Assembly (NCBI GenBank): GCA_024138025.1
Contig: JAMXBD010000961.1
Coordinates: forward strand, 186,001-250,000
Source of the DNA: Combretum micranthum
Lineage: Eukaryota; Streptophyta; Magnoliopsida; Myrtales; Combretaceae
Length of the DNA stretch: 64,000 nt
Reading direction: 5' to 3'
Positions 34,054-44,798 of this stretch are shown here, piece by piece (positions within the stretch are counted from its first letter, which is position 1; each line of letters opens with the position of its first letter). The notes below the pieces were generated by a model. That model did no database searches and was not told the origin of the DNA. It saw only the letters and a list, made by a program, of their open reading frames with translations. The position numbers and the translations under genes are program-made.

Positions 34054-34780
34054 TGATATGAACCGAATAACACCAACCTGTGTGAGACTCGATTATCAAA
34101 ATCTAGAAACAAAATCCCTTGATCATTTAAGAAACTTGATGGAAAACCACGACCCATTACCTATATGGAGGCACAAACCTTGGTATAGGAGAAGACGCTA
34201 CAATCGGTAATGGTAAACTGATTGATAAGTCAAAAGTGAATGCCAAGGGAAAATCCCGATAAGTTTAATACAAGTTCTTTCCAGAACTCAAAGAGAGGAA
34301 ACTCTCAATTTCATTATCAAAGATAAATTGATTGTTCAATTACAAAGTAAAAAACTACTTATAATAACACAAAGAAAAACTAAAAGACACAAAACAAAAC
34401 AAAGCTGACGTCTAAAGAAGGTTGGCGGCTTACATAACATATTGGGTGGCCTATAATTAAAATAAGAAAAAGAAATAAAAATATGAGACAAGAAGGCCAT
34501 CGACTTAGAGAGATACATCGGCAGCGGTGCAATAAAGGTCGACGACCTTGGTGCCAGCGTACTCTCAATGTTGGCTGTGCACAACTTTAGGTTGGTAGCG
34601 TACAGCTCCAATTCTTCAAGTCTTTAATTCTTCATGTACCAAACTATTTTATAGGCGTCCTTAGTTCGCTTGACTTGTGTTTTAATCATTAGAACTTTGG
34701 TCAACAAGCCTTTAATTCCTTGATATGGATTGTTGATCTTGAATTTGATCGACTCTAAACCTGACACTATTTGATTCTCA
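34054..34780 (-). repeat. 5' LTR of the deleted gypsy element
   Basis: Begins TGATATGAACC and ends TTTGATTCTCA on the plus strand. It is 727 bp, the same length as the partner at 21275-22001. ORFs 34336-34611 and 34380-34568 are shadows inside it. Confidence 0.88.
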
Positions 34781-35310
34781 TAAAAAACTTAATGAGAAGC
34801 ATATTTATACTTGTGTTTTAGCATATGAAGACTAGTTGTTGAGCTCAGTAATTGATATTAAATATCTTGTAATCACACAAATCATTGCTCTTGTTCTAGC
34901 TCTTAAATTTGCATTTAGAAAAGTGAGTAGTACTCTTGTGTGCAATTTGTAACTTGTATAAGAGTACTACCAAGTAAGTACCTTAGAAGTGAGTTGTGTA
35001 TTATTGGGTATAGTTCTAAGTGAACTTCATTTGATTGATCAATAGGAGTGGGTGAAGTCCTCGATTAGAGGCATGTTGTTTCTGTAGAGACTAAGGGATA
35101 GTCTAAACTCCATGTTACATTGGGCTTGATCTTTCCTTCCCTATCTCTTTTACTTATCAGCTCATCATCATTATTATTGTGTTTATCACTACTATTAAAT
35201 TTGCTTATGACATCAAAATTGTTGAAATTGTTAAAACTGGATATATAATCATGTCACTACCCATCCAGCCCCCACCCCTCTCTCGTGCCTTTACTATTTG
35301 TATGTCTATA
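34781..35310 (+). repeat. Probable LTR fragment (copia-like), unassigned
   Basis: Contains phrases common at the 3' part of plant copia LTRs (GAGTGGGTGAAGTCC near 35047-35061 and a following GATTAGAGGC stretch). No partner copy or coding region is present, so this is tentative. Confidence 0.35.
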
Positions 35311-35318
35311 AATTTTTT

Positions 35319-36560
35319 AACACCCTAAACCAAGAATGTTATAAGTCCGACACATATCCTTACAAAAAAAGAACACACTAAGGCTATGAATTTACTAATC
35401 CACAATTTGTAATACAATATAACTTCAAAGTGTAATCCCCTTAATTTTACATAATCCGATTATAATAAATATTATAAATAAAATGTAGAATTATAAAAGA
35501 GCTATATTAAAAATATTAGAAATCACTCCAATTTTTTCGCGATTCAAATTTTAAGTATGAACAAGTTAGTATAAAAAAAATCTTTATTACTAAGACTTTA
35601 AAAGTTCATAATATTCGAAATAAAGAATAAAGAAAACTATTTAATATTTAAAAACCAAAGTTTTAATTTCGAAAAATATTAATATCTTTAAGTTAAATAA
35701 TTCTGAGTCTATAGAAACTAAATTCCGATCTCATCTAGTAACTTATAATTAGTAAAAAGAACCAAGTAACAAATATAAAATTAAATTAAATTTTTAATCT
35801 ATTAAAAACTCTAGAATAAATCTATAAATAGAAATGAATTCATATGTAATTTCAAATCTTATAAATTTATAATAAAGTCGAATTAAGGGCAATATAATTA
35901 TTAATTTATCAACATACCACTAAACAAAACTTTTAAACAGATAAAATATAATTTACGATAGCAGGTATAAAAACTAAAAAATAAAAGTATTAAACTAAAG
36001 ATTCAATGTATACTATCGTATTTAGAATATTTAATATCGTTAATGTGTAAATTTTCATCCAAAAATATTATCAAATCAGTATTTATCATACGTATCATTT
36101 AGGTCCACAAAATTGACTTCTTACATAAGTTCATATTTTTTCTCACTCCTTACATATTTATTGGTTTAAATTTATCATCTTCTTTTTATTTTTATATTTC
36201 ATTCAGCCTAACTCTTTTTATTTTTTTCCATTTGATTTCACATTTCATAACTTCTAATTTTGAAACCCCCTGGACGCGCCAACTTTTCAACAAAAAGTGA
36301 AAACCAAAAACATATACACATATCTTAACCATAGTGTTCAAAATATTTAATAACGAGAATATGAAATTTTTTATCTCAAAATATTACTATATCAATATTA
36401 ACATACATACCACTTAGACCAACAAATTTATTTTTTTTCACAAGTTCATGTTTTTACCCCCTTACACAGTTGTTGGTTATAAATTCATCATTTTCTCTTT
36501 ATTTTTGTATTTCTATATACCCTAGCTTTTTTTACATTTTTCTTATTTTTATTTTCATGT
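35319..36560 (-). repeat. Degenerate gypsy-type LTR fragment with an internal duplication
   Basis: TAACACCCTAAACC at 35320 and GAACACACTAAGGCTATG near 35370 resemble the LTR edge of the chromovirus at 4493 (TAACGCCCTAAG, GAACACGCTAAGGCTAT). Further in, two related blocks about 290 bp apart (36035-36250 and 36325-36545) repeat AATATTTAATA, TTTAGGTCCACAAA-like and CACAAGTTCAT-like strings. No coding sequence is present. Confidence 0.5.
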
Positions 36561-36949
36561 TCCTTATTCTTCTCAAAATTGTTGGAGCTTCTTTGTACGC
36601 AACGAATGGATGAAAACTCTCTAAGTAAACGATATATTAGTACCCTTAACTAAATAAACTATCCTAAAACTAAGATAATTAATTAACTAACTAATATTAT
36701 ATTATTTTTGTTCAAAAATTCGGTAGGAAAAGGATATATTGTGGCTAGGAACCTCTCTAAATTGTTGCAACCGAAAAATTTGAAACAAGTAGTCAAAGGA
36801 GCAACAAAAGGTCAGAAAAAATAAAGGAAAAACCAATTAAGATTAGCCAACTCAGATTCTTTATTAATGCATCAAATTTACGCAACTTGAAGTTGCGTTT
36901 TGGTAGAAAGCTCTCCTCCTTGGCTAGAAAAGATGGACTGTGCCCCTCT

Positions 36950-36951
<2 letters not shown>

Positions 36952-36980
<29 letters not shown>
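36952..36980. repeat. (TA)n microsatellite
   Basis: An uninterrupted TA repeat of about 29 bp. Confidence 0.95.
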
Positions 36981-36983
<3 letters not shown>

Positions 36984-39331
36984 GACTCCTTAATAAACAA
37001 AAACTCATGACACATACCAAACAAGACATTAAAACACCCTAAAGGCAGCAAAATTTCGTTCTCCATTTACAAAATACACACAAACCAATCCATTAAAAAG
37101 CAACTCTAACAAGACATCAAGACATCAAACAAGCTTAAGGATATAAAGATTAAGGATTCGTGCCAAGCTTGGAGAGTGATTTTTCAACATCATAACAACC
37201 CAAACAAGGTAAATCTAACTTTGAAACTTCATTTATGCATTATAATATGTAGAAGCTAGGAAATCATAGACTATGATGATTATAAGATGTTATATGTATT
37301 GATATATCACATGTGATATATATATTAAGTATGGAAAAACACTTAGAAAAGTATAAACACCTGTATAATATATAAATGAATTAAGAGAAGTAAGTTTGAA
37401 ACAAAGGAAAAATGAGGAAGATGATGAACAGTACCAATGCCGTCCCTATACCAACAGCTTATACCCCAAACGCCGGCGACTTACAAGGATAGACGACGAT
37501 GTATAAGTGGTGTAGTCTGGAACAGAGGCTACGTAAACTTTGAAAACATGAAATTTTTATACAAACGCCAGTCTCTGGAATTCAAAGCAGCGACGTACAC
37601 TCCAAAGCCAGCGGTGTTCGTTAAACGCCGGCAGCCTTTGAGCCAGTGTACACTAGCGTTTGAATAAAATAAAGTTTATACGAACGCCGACATCTGGGAA
37701 TCGATGCCGGCAACGTTTATTGCCAGCGTACATGCAAAATTTCCCAAATCAAGCTTGTTCATCCGAATCATTATATTATATTATATTATATATTTAAATA
37801 TACATATATGTATGCAATGAAGAAGAATAGTATATAAATAAGAAATAAATACAATACTTCAAAAGGAAATGATAAAGTGTGACAAATGTAATTTAGCAAC
37901 TTCTAAAATTATTGAAAAATATCACTTACAATATTACTACTAATATTAATATATTAAACAAATAAAAATGAATTATAAATATTCTAAACAATTATCTAGG
38001 ACAGATATATATAAGAATGGAAAATTTAATAAGTTGAAATTATGAACCATGTGATTTCCAAAAATAACAAAATAAATACATAAAGTAGATTAAGAGGAAC
38101 ATGATAAGATTAAATGATAAGAAATAAATATTAAATACTACAAATTAAAAAACAGGCTAAACTTGATAATAACAGTAATAATGAAATATCAGTTTATTGA
38201 GAATGAGTTCTATGACTACTCAATAAAATTATTTAATATCAAATAAGATCAAAAGAAACAAGATGAAAATAAATAATTAGAAATAGGTATTTGTTGCTAT
38301 AACCGGTTAAGCTAAGGGACGATATAAAATGATAATAATCATAATAAATTACTTAGTACGAACTCCATAATTATTTGATAAAAATAAAATATAAAATATT
38401 CTAAGAGCAAGAAAAGTAAAATGAAAATAAATAATAAGTAGTAAATATTCTTTACTATAAAAAAAGACCAATACATGTAATATGAATTAAATTAAATATT
38501 AAGATAGGACACTTAGACATCATAGAAGTTCAATTGTGTTATTTACATTATGTTAATAAGTATTTTGTCTTAATAAGTGACAATGAATCGTAAATAATAT
38601 AAATAGAGCTAATATATAATTATTCTATTAAGTAAAATCATATTAAGTTGATTAAGCTAGTTAAAGTAAAAATAGTAATTGAATTAGGAGATTAGTTTCA
38701 ATCAATTCGTCTTAAATTAATATAGTGGGAAAAACCATAAAAAGAAAGGAGTACGTAATTTCTAAAATACGTTTAAATTAGAATTACCGTAACTTATAGT
38801 ATAAGTTATAACATAATTAATATGGTGAATATGTTGTTTCAAATATCTTATTTTCAGAACTAATAAAAAAATAGATTAGTTGAATAATAAATAATGTTAT
38901 TTCATTTTCATAGTAAAAATAGATCAATTCTCGAATTTCCAGTAGCTTATACAACAATTTAGCGAGGACCATAAGTGAGGGAATTCTGATGATCTAATAT
39001 TTGCTTGTGATTACTACTGCTTGCTGTTATGTTGATTGTATTGCTTGTATGTGGAATGACTGATTGGTGTGAGTGCTATCATCTGCATGATCACCTGAGT
39101 AAATGGATAAAAATATTAATTCAACTAAACTAATTGGATATACTCACTGCATGTGCTTGATTCCCTTATAGGAAATCTTTCAAATTTGAAACCAAAAGTA
39201 TTTTAAAATATATTTTTAAAGAAATTTGACTTGGAATATTCCACGTTGCTTTTATCCTTTGAAAAGGATGAATATATACTAAAAGAGTTTATGAGATAAA
39301 CATGGGACATTTCTGATTATTGTTGTGACAG

Positions 39332-39500
39332 TGGATGTTGCCTGAGTCAGGGTCTACTGGTCACGTGGCGATAGATGTTACCTGAGTTGGGGTCTATCTG
39401 CCGGATTCACCTTTAGTAGGTGATGGTCAGTATTAGCAGTAGATGTTACCTGAGTCGGGGTCTACTTGCCTAATTCACCATAAATTGGTGATGGTTAGTG
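39332..39500. repeat. Short repeats and mini-hairpins inside an LTR
   Basis: The unit TGATGTT-(A/G)-CCTGAGT-rich, about 27 bp, starts at 39332, 39372 and 39440. Interleaved are small inverted repeats: TTCACC...GGTGA near 39407-39423 and 39474-39491, and GCCATTAAATTGGC near 39508-39521. Confidence 0.75.
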
Positions 39501-40279
39501 AAAATCGCCATTAAATTGGCATTATATATATTTAAATATTAACCAGCGTAGATCATATGAACACGTTGGGGAATATTTGCTATTATTAATGGCGTTTAAG
39601 CATTGGGTAATTCTGGATGAATGCTACCACCAGACAGCCTCATGCGAGTAAGGCGGGGTGTCCCATGCGAGTGAGTATGGAAGACAACTGAAATATAGAC
39701 AGGTAAATCTACATCGTCTATGGATCCGGACTCCCGTAGATGTGTCGCTTGTATTCATCACGTATGCATTCATATTGTGTGTAGATAGATTTGCATGAAT
39801 ACATAATTAATGTTTGATAACTTGCACGACCAATAGTAGTGAGGGATGAACTCACTGAGCCTGTGGTTTTGCTCACTCCCTAATAGTTTCTGTGCAGGTA
39901 TAATGCTAATTAGAACTGGGATAGGGATGTATGAAGAGTGCTTTTCCATCAGACTATAGTGAAGTTAGATATATAAGTGACGCTGAACTTAGAATATAAA
40001 TTTTATAATTTGTATAAACAAATGAGACTTTATATTTTGTAAGTTAGAACTCAATTTCATTATTTGGTAGGGAATGTCGATTCTCTGTAATCTTGGTAGA
40101 AATTGGAAAATCGGATTCCATAGTTGAAATTTAGTAATATAATATATCAATTATATAATAGACATTGATAAATAGAGTCTTGTATAATCTAACTTATAAG
40201 ATGACTCTCATATTACGGATGTACACGTAGTATAATAGCTTTAGATTAATCTTACTAGGCTCCCTTTTGAGGCGTGACA

Positions 40280-40690
40280 TCATGCTTTGAGTTATGCATA
40301 TGATTTACTTCATTAAAAAGCTCCTGTGATGATGATGTGGTCAGTGCATAATTAACTTTTGCATGAGCTAAGGTTTTTAAGTTGTCATCAACATTTTCTT
40401 CATTACATAGTTGGGGAGGCAATTGAATGCATGCAGAAGCATCATAAAAACATGGATTTGTACATAAACAGTATCACTCCTCCTCACAACAGTTCCAGCA
40501 AACAACATTCACATTATTTTCAGGTTCATTATGTTGACAATTAATAAGAACATTCCAATAATGATCCCTAGGAATCCATCAGCCAAAATCCATGCTATTA
40601 GAACATGTTATACAAGGTTGGCTCAATAAGAAAAATCACCACAAATTTCCAGCAATAATAGAATAAAAGAAAAGAAAAGAAAAATGGCTA
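40280..40690. other. Spacer between LTR fragments
   Basis: No gene. The ORF 40359-40544 has no support. Confidence 0.45.
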
Positions 40691-42048
40691 CATTAATAAT
40701 ATTAAGCTTTTCAAAATCTCACAAATCATTCCCCAGCAAAGAAGCCAAAAACTTAGTGGATTGAAAACCGTGTTATAAAATTTGTAAATTCTTTTCTAAA
40801 TCATTGTCTAACTACGGTCTCCACAGGATAGCATACCCATCGGATGTAGCATAGAAGAAAAAGATTTAAGTCGTACTCCAAGGGAAAACTGGTGAGTACT
40901 ACTCTCACTCATTTCCTATTATCTAGCTGACAAAAACAAGAGGGTTTTATACACATATAAGCTAATCTAAGTCTAAGATAACAAAGAAGAACAGCAAAAC
41001 AAAGCAGCAAGTTCTACAAAATCATGTAGGAATAAAGATAAATCAATTCACAAGGTTGCTTGGGTCATTCTTCACCTTAGATCTATTCATGTAACTTAAG
41101 AATTTCTCAGAAAATGTTGTATTGATTATTGAACTATCGGGTTCACGAATGTAAATTTAAGCCTCTTTCGAGATCATAAATTCTAGACTTTAACTAGACA
41201 ACTAGAATCTCTTTTCGAGCTATCATTAGCTTCGATCCTCATAAAGAACAAAAATCATTTGTTTGAAAAACCAACTCAATGAAATTTAAAACAAGCGATA
41301 GAAGGTTTTCACCTGTCCTCTCTTAAGGTATTTAGGATCGACCTCATCAATAGCCTAGATCTATTTATTAAAATGACCTCTTCGCTTATTCTAACAAAAT
41401 CTGATAAGAATCCCTATCGTGCACTATACAAATTCAACATATATGAAGCTCAAACTATTGAATTCAACAAATCAACACGTATTCAAAACAAGCATAGTAT
41501 AATTACATGAAATCCACCCAATGATCCACAAACCCAAGCAAAATCAACTATTTCTGCATGAATATAGCAATATGAAACAACGATTTAATGAAATAGCTCA
41601 AACTTATAGTAAGATAAAGCAAAGAACGAATTTCTTGATGAATTGATGCATCGAAGCCCAAAAGCTGCTGTGAAACGTATAAACATGTGTTTCTCTCTCT
41701 TTACAAAAGAATGTTTTAAATTCCTCTTTTCTTAATTTTGGGTCTATTCTCTTACAGCCCTTTTTTGACCTAATTATATTCTAAAAGAAGGAATAAAAAA
41801 AGAAAAAACAAAAAACTCTCGAATAATTTTGTAGGAGGTGTATTTATAGGCGCATTGAAGATTTGGTATTTGCATATTTGACCAAAACTTTGCCATTATT
41901 GCCTCTGTTCTCCTTGAATCTTCATAAATTCTTCCAAATGTTCTCTTAAGTTCCTAAAACGAATTTTTAGCAAATAAGTGTCCTTTTCTTAATCAATTCA
42001 TAAAAATTACAAAATAAATATGTCAATATAAGCACCAAAATATATCTA
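40691..42048 (-). repeat. LTR fragment of family D, copy 1
   Basis: Minus-oriented. The sequence near 41990-42048 (AAATATGTCAATATAAGCACC) corresponds to 44275-44305 of copy 3. A minus-strand TATA box (CTATAAATAC) is at 41840-41849. It is truncated where copy 2 begins. Confidence 0.5.
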
Positions 42049-42791
42049 CATTAGGGTTAGGGTTTCTTAAGATTTAGGGCAAAAAAATTTATTTTTTCCA
42101 TAGGATAAGAAATACAATGATAGAATAGGGAAAAATAGTAAAAAGTTATGATTATAACCCTTAAAGATGAAATCTTGTGATCTCTAATAAGCCCTAGCGT
42201 TTCTCTACTCTCAAGTATCTATTTTTCTCTCTAGGTTTCGTAAAAGAAAAAAGAAGAATATAGATATGTTGTCATAAAGATGAGTTATGGTCACTATTTA
42301 TAGGAAAAGGCGAATTTGGTCCTGCACATGCATCATACACGGTTTATGTTCGAGCCCGTGTACACTTAAAACTAGTGAAAATGTTGAAATCGGAGGCCAC
42401 ACGACCACGAACACAGCTTGTGTACTCTGGTCATGTACTTTAAAAAACGATTCTGGTCACTTTTCAACTCTTATACAAGTATCCAGCACAGCTCGTGTAG
42501 CCTGTTTGTATACTTTAAAAATGCTTGCTAGTCACTTTTTGACTCCAACACCAATGTTCTACACAGCTTGTGTAGAATTGTTGTGTACGTTGTAAATCTT
42601 CACTTTTCCTATTTCTTCATCAAAATCTTCCTTAACTCGTCTAATTATCTTCATTAAGCTCAAAATCTTTCTTTATCCCTGCAATTAACATTTTAACTAA
42701 ATAAGTATCATTTTCCTTAATAATTCACATAAATCACTATAATGTACTATCAAAACAATGTGAATAATAAGGGTCTTTAGACACTTATCAG
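42049..42791 (-). repeat. LTR fragment of family D, copy 2
   Basis: The minus strand starts TGATAAGTGTCTAAAG at 42791. The stretch with TTAGGGTTTCTTAAGATTTAGGGC (read as two adjoining blocks) and TTGTGATCTCTAATAAG matches copy 3 at 43670-43805. The minus-strand TATA box CTATAAATAG is at 42294-42303. The 42330-42590 part contains repeated ACACAGCTTGTGTA-type palindromes. ORF 42287-42595 is a product of that repeat. Confidence 0.55.
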
Positions 42792-42889
42792 GGATTCCAT
42801 GTTATGCACTACACGACAAACAATTGGAGTCAAAATTGTTCAGAGAAAATAAAGAAAGGAAAGAAATAAAAGCATAAAAATAAAAAATG

Positions 42890-44338
42890 GTGAAAGTAGT
42901 AGATAGCAAGGTTTTTCCTAATATTGCCTTATTAGATCTCTAATAACGGCTCCAAAAACTTGATGGACGCTCTATTGATCGTATCAAATTATAAATTTAT
43001 AAACCCAAATAAATCTAACGATCGAGCTAGGTAAGTGTACCTATCTAATGTAGTATAGAATTTAGCGGGTACCGTTCTCAAGGATCTTTAAAGCAAGTAC
43101 TAATATTATCTGTTCTCTACTATCTACCCTAACTCTTAAGATGATGATTAATTATTTAAACTACTAATTAACTAATTTAGCAAATCCTAGAATTAATAAT
43201 GAGTGCTTTCATGAGATGTGTTCAATCATACAACATTCCATTGATCTTGATCTACCCTAAACCTTAGTTTTCTTATGATATTGGATTGATTAACAAATTA
43301 TTTATGCTTTGCATTACATGAACTCTTAATTAAATCAATTACTCCCTCGAGTTAATTGATTCCTAACCCTATATGAGACAGTAGAGACCTTTCTCTCACA
43401 ATGCAATATAAGATTACATTAAAGTTCATGATTCTTTTAGTAAAGATTAAATCTTTATTCAGAAAATTGAAGTTTCCCTACCTCTAGGGGAAACATGTAA
43501 TCTCTCTTATCATGAGGATCTATCTTATTAGATAAAGCCTTTTTCTATTTAATAAGAATGAAACATGCAATTAATTATGCGCACAAATTAATCATAAGAC
43601 AATAAAATAATATAAATAGATATAAAGGCATAAACTTTTTATTAATCGATAAGTAATTCGATCACATGGTTTAAGGTTTCACAAGATTCAGGGCATAGAG
43701 AATTACTCCTCCATGAAGTTTATAATAAAAACAGAAAATCTAGAAGAGTAATAATTAAGCATGATGAAAATAATAAACCCTTAATGATGATTTTGTGATC
43801 TCTAATGTAGGTACAACAATTTCCCTCTTAAAGTTCGTGGTTTTTCTCTCCTCGGGCTCGAGAGTAGGTTTAAAGATTCTCAAGTATGAAAACAAGGAGA
43901 GCTATTTATAGTTTAGGGTAAAAACAAGGCTACACTGGGAACTCCACCAACATCAGGCAATATACGACCTTCTCAGCACGGTTAAGATCGAGACTGGACA
44001 GAGATTAGTTCTTCAATTTTCGTGTCTTTCTCCTCTTCCTTGTCTTTTGCATGGTCGAGCTCGAGCAAAGGCACGAAGCTACTTGCTCATTGATTTATTC
44101 CCCTATTCCCTGCTTTTAGCATGGCCATGTACAAGGTAATGCATGTGCAGAAGTTAGCCACTGACCAAAACCTTATCAAATTCACCTCGATTTCGCTCAA
44201 ATCATCTGAATATATTGTTTAAGCCCAAAAATGAATATTTAACATATAAGTATAATTTTTTTTTCATTAAATTACATGAAATACATATCAAATATGTCCA
44301 AATAAGCACTAAAAACAAAGGTCTTTTGATACTTATCA
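42890..44338 (-). repeat. LTR of family D, copy 3
   Basis: The minus strand starts TGATAAGTATCAAAAG at 44338. A TATA box CTATAAATAG is at 43902-43911 (minus). Shares TTGTGATCTCTAATG with copy 2 and the AAGTGTACCTATCTA block with 54500-54560. The left end is approximate. Confidence 0.55.
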
Positions 44339-44798
44339 GCCTTCATCAAGTTCTTTCATATACTAAATTGATTAATTTCAAAAATTTTTATATACTCAAT
44401 TGATCAATTTGAAAGTTCAAGTACTAAATTGATCATTTTAAAAGTTTTGATATATAATTATAATTTTGTTAAAATTTAGATGACATTTGTAATATTATCC
44501 CGTATAATAAATTTATAAGTGATAGAATTTAAAAACACCAACAACACATACACATGACTTTGCTGGATAAATAAATAATTAAATTATTTTCCTACTTAAA
44601 ATATATATATATATATATATATATTACACTGTTGAAAACTAATACCCCATCCTACCGTTTGCCCTAGAAACTCGTCCCCTTTAATTCTTCCCGTTTCTGT
44701 GTCTTTCTGTGTCGCTCTCTCTCTCGCCCTCCGTGTAAAATCTTGGGTTGGATCTCTTGCACATACCCATCAAAAGTACAGCTATCAGCTTAGTATTG
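44339..44798 (+). promoter_or_regulatory. Upstream region and 5' UTR of the UEV1 gene
   Basis: Contains short repeats of a TACTAAATTGAT string (44360-44440), an (AT)n tract at about 44600-44625 and then a pyrimidine-rich leader (CTCTCTCTCTCGCCCTCC near 44717-44734) typical of plant 5' UTRs. Transcription probably starts between 44640 and 44700, but no clear TATA box other than the AT repeat is seen. The nearest LTR ends only about 460 bp from the start codon. Confidence 0.5.

Larger units (their letters stand above)
21275..34780 (-). mobile_element. Internally deleted Ty3/gypsy element, split by the Sirevirus
   Basis: Direct repeats of exactly 727 bp (21275-22001 and 34054-34780) form the LTRs. 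On the minus strand the right LTR is followed by a PBS (TGGTATAAGAGC at 34040-34051) and the left LTR is preceded by a polypurine tract (AAGAAGGAGGGAA). Without the nested 10.75-kb element only about 1.3 kb of internal sequence remains: a Lys/Ser/Glu-rich segment, a protease domain and a short piece upstream of RT. RT, RNase H and integrase are gone. Confidence 0.85.
36570..40279 (+). repeat. Plus-oriented gypsy-type LTR, left end undefined
   Basis: The right end reads GAGGCGTGACA at 40269-40279, as in family-A and chromovirus LTR ends. A (TA)n tract at 36952-36980 could serve as TATA box. The segment 37437-37740 has GC-rich GCCGGC/GCCAGCG motifs, with a partial repeat about 119 bp apart (37557 and 37676). 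39332-39500 holds three copies of a 27-bp unit. There is no coding region and no matching second copy, so it may be a solo LTR or a truncated element. The ORF 37437-37667 is not a gene. Confidence 0.55.

Noticed and set aside
37437..37667. 76-codon ORF as a gene
   Set aside because: It falls on the GC-rich repeated motifs of an LTR and shows no known domain.
39332..39466. CRISPR-like array
   Set aside because: Three imperfect units with uneven spacing in a plant LTR; no CRISPR context.
42053..42072. Telomere-like TTAGGG repeat
   Set aside because: Only two units of TTAGGGT; such strings recur in the LTR leaders here (also near 12301 and 12400) and are telo-box-like, not interstitial telomere.
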